A stretch of DNA of 43,060 bases. Origin: Verrucomicrobiales bacterium (GTDB lineage: Bacteria; Verrucomicrobiota; Verrucomicrobiia; Verrucomicrobiales; DEV007). The stretch's first letter is position 1; each line of letters begins with the position of its first letter. Positions 33,100 through 41,030 of the stretch are shown piece by piece. Position numbers and translations under genes: made by a program. The stretch is from positions 93,254 to 136,313 of the forward strand of contig JARGNI010000012.1 of assembly GCA_029213195.1 (NCBI GenBank). The letters are read 5' to 3'. Under the pieces are notes generated by a model, which did no database searches, had not been told where the DNA came from, and saw only the letters and a list, made by a program, of their open reading frames with translations.

Positions 33100-34122
33100 A
33101 TGCGTCCCCTCGCACCTCTATCCCAGCATCCTCACACGCCGAAAGCGACCTTTCCGGTCGGATTTTTTCTCGTGCTTGGATTGATTCTCCTCCTTTTTCT
33201 TCCCACCATCGGGCAGTCGAAAGACTGGGAAGTCTATCGTCTTGGAGGGCGGGACTACGTCTCGGATGAGAATGTCGCCCGGTTCTACCAGTTCCAGCGA
33301 TTTGCAAAAGAGGACTCGAATCGCATCTTCAAGCACCCCAGCCTCGTCATGACCTGGCGAATTGGCTCCCAGTCGATTTACGTGAACAACATCAAGTTCA
33401 ACCTCAGCTTCCCCGTGGTTTCCAATGGAGACAAGGCGATGATCTCGACGGTCGATCTTGCCAAGCTCGTCGATCCCGTCGTCCGCCCGAGCTACATCAA
33501 GAAACCGATCAAGTTCGATACCGTCGTGATCGATGCAGGACACGGAGCCCACGATTCCGGGGCCAAGGGAGTCTACGGCTACGAGAAAAACTACGCACTC
33601 GATATGGCATTGCGGCTGGAGAAAGCCCTGCAGCAACGGGGGCTCAAGACCCTCCTGACGCGCCGCACCGACACCTTCCTCACCCTGAGCCAGCGGGTCG
33701 CGATCGCGAACAAGCAGAAAGACGCCATCTTCATCAGTCTTCACTTCAACAGCTCCGGATCCCGCGATGCCAACGGGATCGAGACCTACGCTCTCGCGCC
33801 CCAGGGGACGCGCTCGACCAACGGGGGAAGCCCCTGGAACTCCATGCTCAGCGGGAACGTTCGGGATGCGGAGAACATCGCCCTTGCCACCGCCGTCCAT
33901 GCCCACGTGGTCCACGAGCTCCGTCCTGTCGATCGTGGCATCAAGCGGGCTCGGTTCAATGTTCTCCGAGGCATCAACAAGCCGGCGATTCTTTTCGAGG
34001 GCGGCTTCGTCACGAACAAGAACGAAGGGCGCCTTATCCATGACCCCGATCATCGCCAGAAAATGGCGGAATCGATTGCGGCGGCGATCGTGAAGTTCCG
34101 CACCGCCGTCGCGAAACGCTGA
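33100..34122 (+). CDS. N-acetylmuramoyl-L-alanine amidase (Amidase_3 type)
   Basis: 340 residues. A helix at about 19-38 exports or anchors it. An unusual N-terminal region (40-130: VYRLGGRDYVSDENVARFYQF, SIYVNNIKFNLSFPVV) looks like the copper amine oxidase N-terminal type fold often seen ahead of amidases. The catalytic domain starts near 138 with zinc ligands His148 (IDAGHGAHDSGA), Glu162 (YGYEKNYALD) and His215 (FISLHFNSS), and the catalytic Glu300 (ILFEGGFVTN). It cleaves the amide between N-acetylmuramic acid and the stem peptide, typically in cell separation. Its 3' end is only 4 bases from the convergent neighbour. Confidence 0.93.
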   Translation: MRPLAPLSQHPHTPKATFPVGFFLVLGLILLLFLPTIGQSKDWEVYRLGGRDYVSDENVARFYQFQRFAKEDSNRIFKHPSLVMTWRIGSQSIYVNNIKFNLSFPVVSNGDKAMISTVDLAKLVDPVVRPSYIKKPIKFDTVVIDAGHGAHDSGAKGVYGYEKNYALDMALRLEKALQQRGLKTLLTRRTDTFLTLSQRVAIANKQKDAIFISLHFNSSGSRDANGIETYALAPQGTRSTNGGSPWNSMLSGNVRDAENIALATAVHAHVVHELRPVDRGIKRARFNVLRGINKPAILFEGGFVTNKNEGRLIHDPDHRQKMAESIAAAIVKFRTAVAKR

Positions 34123-34126
34123 GGGA

Positions 34127-35002
34127 TCATTCGCGCATCTGCTTCACGAAATCCGTGAAGGGAAGATCGTGGACTTCCTCGAGACTGCGAGCTCTCTCCA
34201 GGAGTCCCTCACGAGACAACCCCTTCTTCCGCCGGCTAGCGATCACCGCGAGATTGCCCGTCCGAGGAACATCGATCACCCGCACGACCGGAAAGACTTC
34301 GCGCAGGGATTCGAGATCCCCAGGCGTCGTCTTGCGATAGGAAATCAAATTGCAGGCGAGGACCCCATCTTCCGACAGTTGATCTCTCATCGTCTCCAGG
34401 AAAGCGACCGTCTTCAGGCGGGCCGTTTTCCCATCGGCTTCCGCATCGACCGAAGGGCGCAGAAAGGCATCGAGATAAATCGCATCGAACGCGTTGTGTT
34501 TCCGCTGAAGAAAGGCAAAGGCATCTTCCGCATGGAGGATGACTCCCGGCTTTTCCGTCGTCTGGAAATACTCTCCAGCAATTCGCACCACCGCCGGATC
34601 GATCTCGACCGCTTCGATCGTCGCCTCCGGAAACCGCTCCTCGACAAAGCGAACCATCCCCCCACCACCGAGGCCAATCAGGAGCATGCGTTCCTGCGGA
34701 TTCTTGAATAGGAGGGAAGCAAACAGCGCCCTTGTATAGGCCACCTGCAACTCACCAGGATTTTCCAGATCGATGGTCGACTGCAACTGCTCGACTCCGG
34801 AGTCGGTGACGAAGAGAAGATGGCGCTTGGAATCCGATCCGCGAACCCGGATGCGCGAAAAATCCGACTCTTCCTCGTGAAGAATCGGACCATAGGCGGT
34901 GCGAGGAAGAAAGGCGCTCTTTGGAAGGACGAGGACACCAAGTGCGATGGCTCCGAGGAGACAGAGCAGGCTGATGAGTTGGAGGGTGGAAACACGCTTC
35001 AT
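34127..35002 (-). CDS. Spermidine synthase-like methyltransferase-fold protein, membrane-anchored
   Basis: 291 residues. An N-terminal hydrophobic segment (about 7-28) is followed by the spermidine-synthase fold: FSRIRVRG, HLLFVTDSGVEQLQS, YTRALFASLL, MLLIGLGGGGMVRFVEERFP (nucleotide-type glycine loop), IEAVEIDPAVV, and FDAIYLDAF. True spermidine synthases have Asp-rich polyamine contacts and no membrane helix; this belongs to the broader 'spermine/spermidine synthase-like' group often annotated as putative. The product is therefore uncertain. No operon partner: the next gene upstream on this strand starts 56 bases away. Confidence 0.78.
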   Translation of the reverse strand: MKRVSTLQLISLLCLLGAIALGVLVLPKSAFLPRTAYGPILHEEESDFSRIRVRGSDSKRHLLFVTDSGVEQLQSTIDLENPGELQVAYTRALFASLLFKNPQERMLLIGLGGGGMVRFVEERFPEATIEAVEIDPAVVRIAGEYFQTTEKPGVILHAEDAFAFLQRKHNAFDAIYLDAFLRPSVDAEADGKTARLKTVAFLETMRDQLSEDGVLACNLISYRKTTPGDLESLREVFPVVRVIDVPRTGNLAVIASRRKKGLSREGLLERARSLEEVHDLPFTDFVKQMRE

Positions 35003-35058
35003 GAAAAATCCGTCTCATCATCGAGTCTCCTCGCCCAATCGCCAATGAGAGAATTCCC

Positions 35059-36381
35059 CTATTCGGACGGTGAATTTTCGACAGGGTCGGATTGCGATTG
35101 ATGGAGTCGCTCCACCTTTGCTTTCTCGTCCTCGGTCAGTTCCGACAATTCCCGCTGAAAATAAACCAGGGCGAGCAATTTCCGGGGTCCCAGTTCGGGT
35201 TTCGAAGTCAATTCGACGGAGATGGGAGGCCAGATCCGATCCTTTTCCGGACGAACTTTCGATTCAATCTCGTAGTCGCCAACCTTGGCACGTCCAATGA
35301 TCGCTTCTTCGGGGGCATCGGCATCGACTTCCTGTGCTGCCGTTTCGAAGCGGGTCGTTCCGAGCGTGAACTCTCCCGGTTCGAGCATCACCGCGGAATC
35401 CTGCTCTCGCGCCATCAGGGTGAAATTCTGTGGCATCACGAGATCCTCACAATCAAGATAGTCGGCCACGCTCAGATTCTTGAACTGAACACGCGAAACT
35501 CCATCGGCAAGCATCGCCTGCTCGATCGCCCCATCAAAGAAGAGAATACGATGACTGGTTTTTCCCCCTACCGTGGCAAACTCAACGCTGAATTTGATCT
35601 CTGCTATCACTGCCTCGTGAATTCCCGGAAGGAATGCCCCGGAGACCTTCTTGTTGAAAGGCATCTCCCGTCCATCAATGATGACAGGGCTCGCGTCCGA
35701 AAGTTCGACCTTGATGTAGTCACTGACGACTTCGACTTCTTCGAGTTCGAAGCTTTCCCCATCGATCTTCAAACCGGCGAGACGAACCAGGGGAATCTCG
35801 ATATCGAGTTCTCCATCCGGAGAGCGAAAATGACTGTTCGCGAAACGGAGTTCCTGCAGTTCAAAAAGGAAATCTTCTCCATCCTTACTTGTATCTGTTT
35901 CAGAGCCTGAGTCTGAGACCTCCTCTTCCTCCTCCTCGTCGGTCATATCCTCGAAGAAACTCGAAGCGACCACGAACTCGGCGCGCTCGGTCGAGAGTTC
36001 TTCAATGATCAGCCTCTTGTTCCAGATCGAGTCGACCAGCCCATTGAAATGGAACTTGAATCCCTCAACCGTGGAATCGCCTTCCGCGCCATACACGACG
36101 ATCTCCTTTACCGTCACTCCCTTGGAAATCGATCCGCCAACTCCACTGAGATCAATGGACGAGCCATCCAGGTTGGAATTTTCCGCAACCTCGCCGGCCA
36201 ACCACTTCACGGGTAGGGGCGAATGAAAGATGAGGAGATAAGGGACCAGGAAGAGAATCGCGAGAACCAGTACGGTGATCCCAAGGCATCCGAGACACCC
36301 CTTCTTTTTCGTCGAAGGATCAACAGGGCTGGGAGCGGGATGAAGGGGATGAGGTTGTTCGAGCGGTGGCGGTCGATCCAT
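35059..36381 (-). CDS. Membrane-anchored protein of unknown function, AsmA-like features
   Basis: 440 residues from the ATG at 36381; a TTG seven codons earlier is an alternative. A Pro-rich N-terminus and KKKGCLGCLG precede one helix (about 32-55). The rest is rich in beta strands with phrases such as LDGSSIDLSGVGGSISKGVTVKEIVVYG and LVDSIWNKRLIIEELSTERAEFVVAS, reminiscent of AsmA/DUF748-type proteins of the cell envelope. An acidic low-complexity run (about 148-170, mostly Glu, Asp and Ser) interrupts it. No catalytic motif is visible. Such proteins are thought to act in the periplasm in lipid or outer-membrane homeostasis, but the assignment here is weak. Confidence 0.6.
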   Translation of the reverse strand: MDRPPPLEQPHPLHPAPSPVDPSTKKKGCLGCLGITVLVLAILFLVPYLLIFHSPLPVKWLAGEVAENSNLDGSSIDLSGVGGSISKGVTVKEIVVYGAEGDSTVEGFKFHFNGLVDSIWNKRLIIEELSTERAEFVVASSFFEDMTDEEEEEEVSDSGSETDTSKDGEDFLFELQELRFANSHFRSPDGELDIEIPLVRLAGLKIDGESFELEEVEVVSDYIKVELSDASPVIIDGREMPFNKKVSGAFLPGIHEAVIAEIKFSVEFATVGGKTSHRILFFDGAIEQAMLADGVSRVQFKNLSVADYLDCEDLVMPQNFTLMAREQDSAVMLEPGEFTLGTTRFETAAQEVDADAPEEAIIGRAKVGDYEIESKVRPEKDRIWPPISVELTSKPELGPRKLLALVYFQRELSELTEDEKAKVERLHQSQSDPVENSPSE

Positions 36382-36676
36382 AGCAAGTTTCTGAGCTTTC
36401 AATCGCTCAAAAGAGTAGACGACTCAGCGGAAGGCGACACTACAATTCGATCCCCAGATTCTAACGGCCCCCTGGTATGGCTATTCCGCAAGACTGACTC
36501 GGATCCGCTCCTTGTCGTTGCGGGGAAAGGCGGACTGCATCGCAAAGGCTTGAGCAGCCCAGACGACAGGACGTCCAAAAGCCTCGTTGGTCGGCTTGAG
36601 GAGATGGTCTCGCGAGATCTCCCGGCGTCGTCTCCGCAATGAGAAGGTGACCGGTTTCGGAAAAAAGGCAGAACTT
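36382..36676. other. Gap between dnaE and the AsmA-like gene
   Basis: About 295 bases without a supported gene. It holds the minus-strand run TCGTCTACTCTTTT (36409-36422 read in reverse), similar to the runs before aldH and the amidase gene and 28 bases ahead of the downstream ATG, and a 10-base palindrome TCTCGCGAGA at 36608-36617. Small frames here are out of line with any family. No clear terminator for dnaE is seen. Confidence 0.4.
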
Positions 36677-39600
36677 TCAAGCGATCCACGAAGCAACGCC
36701 TTCGGCCGTCGCAAACTCGTCGGAAACCCCATAGGCCGTTCCCGCTTCCAGGGTAACCCGTTTCCCGGTCGCCGTTCGCACTTCCAGATGCAAAGGCCGA
36801 TCGCCGGGAAATTGCTGCGCCGCATCACGAATCATGCTGATCGCAGAAACCGTATCTCGCACCGAGTCGAGTCGGAGCAACACTGGCATCGCAAATGGTG
36901 GCGTGCTGTGGTGTCCATTGCTACCCGCAGAACTGGATCCACCGTTCGGCTGCCCAACGGGGTGCTGCCCAACAGGGTTAGGTAACCCATCGGACCCTGT
37001 CGGACGGCGCCCTGTTGGATCCGCCCCCACCGGAATCGTGGCGCGTGCCCCCATGGCATGACGCACCGGATCGACCGACATCTGCACCGCATTGGGATCG
37101 GGTTGGATCTCTTTGACCTCGTCCGCCGTGAGCCGGTTTTCATCGGATCGATTGTCCTGCTCGATCTTGGCCTTCAGTTCGATGACATTTCCCTTCACAA
37201 GTGATTGATTGCACTTCTGAAAGGTTTCATTCCAGACCATGACTTCCGTGGTTCCGGTGAAATCCTCGAGGAGGAGAATCGCAAAGGGCTTCCCTTCGCG
37301 TTTCGTGTATTTGACCGTCGCCTCGGCGATGAGCCCCGCATAGCGTTGCCCCTTTTTGCCCGGCTTCATCTGGGCAAGATTTCCGATCTCGTTGTATCCC
37401 CCCTTTTCAAGGATGGGTCGATACTCGTCGAGCGGATGCCCCGTCACGTAAAACCCTAGCAGATCCTTTTCGTGCGTGAGATACTCGCGCTGATTCCAGA
37501 CGACCCTGTCTTCTTCGATGGTATCGGGCACGGGAGCGGCCGCCATGAGTTCGTTCATGTCGAACAGCGAAGTCTGTCCAGTAGCTCGATCCTTTTGCGC
37601 GGCGCTCGAACCGGCGATGACTTGGCCGACGCGGGAAAACATGTCGTCGCGCCGCTCCATGGTGAAGTCGAAGGCTCCTGCCTTGATCAAATTCTCGAGG
37701 ATCTTCCGGTTCACCGACTTGCTGTCGAGACGACTCGCGAAATCCTCGAGCGATTTGAATTCTCCATTCTCTTCCCGCTCCTTGATCGCCACCTCCATCG
37801 CCGCGCCCCCCACGTTCTTGATCGCGGCGAGACCAAAACGGATTGCCTTGCCTCCATCAGGCAAGGTTTCCGGAGCAAACTTGAGCCGGCTCCGATTCAC
37901 ATTCGGCGCCAGGATCTCGATCCCCATTCGCTGACACTCGGCCACGAACACGGAAATCTTGTCCATGTTGTTGATCTCGTTCGAAAGGACGCCGGCCATG
38001 AATTCGACCGGGTAGTTCGCCTTGAGGAAGGCAGTGTGATAACTGATCAACCCATAGGCTGCCGAGTGCGACTTGTTGAATCCGTATCCGGCAAATTTCT
38101 CGAGCAAGTCAAAGATCTCATTCGCCTGCTTCTCAGGAATGTTGTTCACTTCGCGGCAGCCCTTCACGAACTTTTCCCGCTGCTTGATCATCTCCGAGAC
38201 CTTCTTCTTACCCATGGCACGACGGAGAAGGTCAGCCTCACCGAGTGAGTATCCCCCGAGCAAGTTGGCGGCTCGCTGGACCTGCTCCTGGTAGATGAGA
38301 ATTCCGTAGGTCTCCTCGCTCGCCTCCTCGAGAAGCGGGTGGAGGTACTTCACTTTCTTCTTCCCTTTCTTCCGGTCAATGAAGTCGGGGATCAGGTCCA
38401 TCGGACCCGGGCGGTAGAGCGCGATCAGGGCGATGATGTCCTCAATGCGGTTCACATCGAACTGGCGACAGAGGTTCATCATGCCACCGGACTCCAACTG
38501 GAACACCGCCGTCGTCTCGCCCCGGTTGAGAAGATCAAAGGTCGCCTTGTCATCATACCCCTCGTTGTCGAGCTCGAAGTCGGGCGTGTGGACATGGATG
38601 AGATCCATCGCGTCCTGGATCACCGTGAGCGTCTTGAGCCCAAGGAAGTCCATCTTGAGCATCCCGACATCGGTGAGAGGACTCATCGCATACTGGGTCA
38701 CGACCTCCCCTTCCTTTCCTCGGATCAACGGGATGTGATCGGTGAGTTCCCGATCCCCGATCACGACACCGGCGGCGTGGATTCCCGTTCCGCGGGTCAA
38801 ACCCTCGAGGAACATCGAGGTTTTCCACAGCTCGGCAGCGGTCGGATTGTTTTCGAGTTCGGCCTTGAGATCCGGGTTCTTTTTCTTGGCATCCGCGAGC
38901 GTGATGTTCAGCTCGTTGGGAATCATCTTCGCCATCCGATCCCCCTCGCTGAAGCTCAGCCCCATGACACGGGAAACGTCCCGGACCACACTCTTGGCTC
39001 CCAGCGTTCCAAAGGTCACGATGTGAGAAACGGCACGCTCCCCATACTTGCGTCGAACATACTCGATCACCTGAGGGCGTCGGGTCTGGCAGAAGTCGAT
39101 ATCAATATCCGGGGGAGAGACACGTTCCGGGTTGAGGAATCGCTCGAAAATGAGACCGAATCGGAGCGGACAAATATCGGTGATGCCGAGAACATAGGCC
39201 ACAATCGAACCCGCCGCCGATCCTCGACCCGGGCCGACAGGAACACCGTTGTCTTTCGCCCACTTCACAAAGTCCCAGGTGATGAGGAAGTAGGACACGA
39301 AGCCCATCTTCTCCATGACCCCGATCTCGTAATCGAGACGCTTGCGCAGTTCTTCATCGGTGTTGGCCCGTTCGCCATAGCGCCACTCGAGCCCTTCGAA
39401 ACAGACCTTGCGGAAATAAGCTTCCCGAGGGCTTCCATCTGGTGAGTCGAACTGCGGATACTTCTCCGAACTGGTCGAGTCGAGGTGAATCTCGACATCG
39501 ATCATCTGCGAAATGTGGTAGGTATTGGCCACTGCCTCGGGAAGATCCTTGAAGAGTTTCCTCATCTCGTTCGAAGTCTTGAAATAGACCTCGGGAGAAT

Positions 39601-40345
39601 ACTTCATCCGATTCTCGTCCATGAGGAGTGAACCGGTGCCGATGCAGATCATGACATCGTGGGCATCGTGATCGGCGGCGTTGAGAAAGTGGACATCGTT
39701 CGCGGCGACCAACCCGAGGTCGAATTCCTTCCCAAACTCGACCATCTGCTTCGTGCAGAGCGCCTGCTCGGTGAAGCCATGATCGTGAACCTCGAGGAAG
39801 AAATTCTCCGGTCCGAAAATATCGCGAAACTCTCCGATACTTTTGCGGGCATTGTCGAGATCCTCGTTCTGGATGAACTGGTTGACCTCTCCGTTGATAC
39901 ACCCACTGAGGCAGATGATCCCCTCCGAATGGGCTGCGAGGGTCTCCTTGTCGATCCGGGGTTTGTAATACATCCCCTCTAGGTGACCGATACTGGTCAG
40001 CTTCATGAGGTTCGCGTAGCCGGTATTGTTCGCGGCAAGAAGCGTGATGTGGGAATTGCGCTTCTTCTTCTTGGCCCCCACCGCAACAGGCTCGGCCTTC
40101 TTGTCCGTCAGCTTGACCCCGGGAGGCGTCAGGTAGGCTTCGCATCCGATGATGGGCTTGATCCCGGCCCCGGTACAGGCCTGGTAGAAGTCGATCGCGC
40201 CGAAGATGTTCCCGTGGTCCGTCATCGCGACCGCCGGCATCTTGCATCGCTCCGCCTTCTTCATCAGGTCCTTGATCCGGACCGCTCCGTCGAGAAGAGA
40301 ATATTCGGTGTGGAGATGAAGATGAATAAACGGATCGGCAGGCAT
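36677..40345 (-). CDS. dnaE: DNA polymerase III subunit alpha
   Basis: 1222 residues, replicative polymerase. The PHP domain starts at once with FIHLHLHTEYSLLDGA (residues 6-21). The polymerase active-site block PDIDIDFCQTRRPQVIEYV lies near residue 410. Also visible are GPGRGSAAGSIVAYVLGI (about 370), GLTRGTGIHAAGVVIG, LYRPGPMDLIPDFIDRK, AGYGFNKSHSAAYGLISYHTAFLKANYPVEF, and an OB domain ending near 1095. Residues 1105-1135 are a Pro/Gly-rich insert made of short repeats (PTGRR, PTGSD, PVGQH, PVGQP), encoded by a palindromic DNA element. This part is not expected to affect the polymerase core. The C-terminal tail (1137-1222) resembles the domain found after the OB fold in many DnaE1 proteins. 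Confidence 0.96.
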   Translation of the reverse strand: MPADPFIHLHLHTEYSLLDGAVRIKDLMKKAERCKMPAVAMTDHGNIFGAIDFYQACTGAGIKPIIGCEAYLTPPGVKLTDKKAEPVAVGAKKKKRNSHITLLAANNTGYANLMKLTSIGHLEGMYYKPRIDKETLAAHSEGIICLSGCINGEVNQFIQNEDLDNARKSIGEFRDIFGPENFFLEVHDHGFTEQALCTKQMVEFGKEFDLGLVAANDVHFLNAADHDAHDVMICIGTGSLLMDENRMKYSPEVYFKTSNEMRKLFKDLPEAVANTYHISQMIDVEIHLDSTSSEKYPQFDSPDGSPREAYFRKVCFEGLEWRYGERANTDEELRKRLDYEIGVMEKMGFVSYFLITWDFVKWAKDNGVPVGPGRGSAAGSIVAYVLGITDICPLRFGLIFERFLNPERVSPPDIDIDFCQTRRPQVIEYVRRKYGERAVSHIVTFGTLGAKSVVRDVSRVMGLSFSEGDRMAKMIPNELNITLADAKKKNPDLKAELENNPTAAELWKTSMFLEGLTRGTGIHAAGVVIGDRELTDHIPLIRGKEGEVVTQYAMSPLTDVGMLKMDFLGLKTLTVIQDAMDLIHVHTPDFELDNEGYDDKATFDLLNRGETTAVFQLESGGMMNLCRQFDVNRIEDIIALIALYRPGPMDLIPDFIDRKKGKKKVKYLHPLLEEASEETYGILIYQEQVQRAANLLGGYSLGEADLLRRAMGKKKVSEMIKQREKFVKGCREVNNIPEKQANEIFDLLEKFAGYGFNKSHSAAYGLISYHTAFLKANYPVEFMAGVLSNEINNMDKISVFVAECQRMGIEILAPNVNRSRLKFAPETLPDGGKAIRFGLAAIKNVGGAAMEVAIKEREENGEFKSLEDFASRLDSKSVNRKILENLIKAGAFDFTMERRDDMFSRVGQVIAGSSAAQKDRATGQTSLFDMNELMAAAPVPDTIEEDRVVWNQREYLTHEKDLLGFYVTGHPLDEYRPILEKGGYNEIGNLAQMKPGKKGQRYAGLIAEATVKYTKREGKPFAILLLEDFTGTTEVMVWNETFQKCNQSLVKGNVIELKAKIEQDNRSDENRLTADEVKEIQPDPNAVQMSVDPVRHAMGARATIPVGADPTGRRPTGSDGLPNPVGQHPVGQPNGGSSSAGSNGHHSTPPFAMPVLLRLDSVRDTVSAISMIRDAAQQFPGDRPLHLEVRTATGKRVTLEAGTAYGVSDEFATAEGVASWIA
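36942..37019. repeat. Palindromic and direct repeats inside dnaE
   Basis: Within the C-terminal coding part of dnaE. A direct repeat GCTGCCCAACGGGGT / GCTGCCCAACAGGGT occupies 36949-36963 and 36964-36978 with period 15. An inverted repeat CCAACAGGG (36969-36977) pairs with CCCTGTTGG (37010-37018). Between them lie GGGTTA-GG-TAACCC (36975-36988) and CCCTGTCGGA (36995-37004), a near copy of CCCTGTTGGA (37010-37019). All keep the frame, giving the pentapeptide repeats PVGQH/PVGQP and PTGRR/PTGSD. It looks like a small mobile palindromic element tolerated in a linker. Confidence 0.7.
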
Positions 40346-40355
40346 CGCAAAGAAA

Positions 40356-40371
40356 AGGAGGGGAACCTCCT
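40356..40371 (-). promoter_or_regulatory. Hairpin in the dnaE leader
   Basis: On the dnaE transcript the sequence AGGAGG-TTCC-CCTCCT folds into a 6-bp stem with 4-base loop, followed directly by TTTTCTTT and then the ATG at 40345. The only Shine-Dalgarno-like AGGAGG is the 5' arm, 20 bases from the start and so too far to work as usual. The element looks like a weak intrinsic terminator or an occlusion hairpin; its stability is modest. Confidence 0.35.
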
Positions 40372-40411
40372 GATCTTAGAGAGCCTTGGAAAAGAGGCAA
40401 GGACACACCTC

Positions 40412-40440
40412 CGAAAATCGGATTTCACACCGATTTTTCG
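40412..40440. promoter_or_regulatory. Inverted repeat between lectin gene and dnaE
   Basis: CGAAAATCGG (40412-40421) pairs with CCGATTTTTCG (40430-40440) across an 8-base loop, with one extra T. It is about 35 bases after the lectin-type gene and 67-95 bases ahead of dnaE, both on the minus strand. Neither side carries a clear U-tract beyond the stem, so it may be a poor terminator of the lectin gene or an operator for dnaE. Confidence 0.35.
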
Positions 40441-40475
40441 TCCCTCACCAGCGCTCCGGAAAGCCCGCTGGCCGG

Positions 40476-40802
40476 TCAACTTCCGGCGGCAAACCACTGG
40501 AACTCGGCCGAATAGACACGGGTCGACCGCCAGGTCGAAAGGATCGCCGAAAACCCGTAGGGCGTGATATCCGAAGCATTCAACCGAAGTCGCGCACTCG
40601 TTTCCTGGGCAAGATCGAATCCAGTCAGCCCGAGATGAACCACCGGCGCCGAAGAAAATGGAGTCGAGAACTCGATCGGCACGACGAAGGAACGCCCCTC
40701 GGAATGTTCCGCCACGAACTCATCGAGCGTCCAGCCTTCCGTCTCGGTTCCGACAAAGACAGAGGAGGAAAGAAAATGGAGAGGGAGGATGTCACCGGTC
40801 AT
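40476..40802 (-). CDS. Small H-type lectin domain protein
   Basis: 108 residues from the ATG at 40802 (a TTG at 40835 would add 11). Residues from about 45 on, VPIEFSTPFSSAPVVHLGLTG then LNASDITPYGFSAILSTW and VYSAEFQWFAAG, match the H-type lectin fold (Helix pomatia agglutinin, discoidin C-terminal): Phe-x-x-Pro-Phe, aromatic Trp, and a closing W-x-A-x-G. This domain binds GalNAc-like sugars in animals and protists and is sporadic in bacteria. There is no signal peptide, so export would need another route. No other domain is attached. It lies alone between dnaE and the divergent DUF1549 gene. Confidence 0.72.
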   Translation of the reverse strand: MTGDILPLHFLSSSVFVGTETEGWTLDEFVAEHSEGRSFVVPIEFSTPFSSAPVVHLGLTGFDLAQETSARLRLNASDITPYGFSAILSTWRSTRVYSAEFQWFAAGS

Positions 40803-40887
40803 ATCAGAATCTAACAAGCTCACACCAATACACAAATCGGAAGATTTATTTCTCCGTCCGACCCCCTCCTCCGCACCCCAGGGCTCT

Positions 40888-40914
40888 TTGACGGAATAGA
40901 CATATAAATATACT
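40888..40914 (+). promoter_or_regulatory. Candidate sigma-70 promoter of the DUF1549 gene
   Basis: TTGACG at 40888-40893, 15-base spacer, TATACT at 40909-40914, in the AT-rich stretch of the divergent gap. The spacer is short but both boxes fit well. It implies an untranslated leader of about 110 bases before the ATG at 41031. On the opposite strand the same AT-rich stretch could serve the lectin gene. Confidence 0.4.
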
Positions 40915-41030
40915 TCGCATCTGGCCCGATGCGTGCTTTTGTCTCTCTATCTCCTGATTCTATTGAACGAATCCGACTACCTATTCCGATCTATTGGCTA
41001 GTAGATCGAATCACTCAACCGTTTGTGTTC

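Noticed and set aside
34127-35002. Calling the gene a true spermidine synthase (speE)
   Set aside because: It has a membrane helix, and I could not identify the full polyamine-binding residue set; only the fold is supported.
36399-36689. 96-codon minus-strand frame in the gap after dnaE
   Set aside because: Overlaps the dnaE end, ends at the next gene's edge and shows only Arg/Ser-rich low-information sequence.
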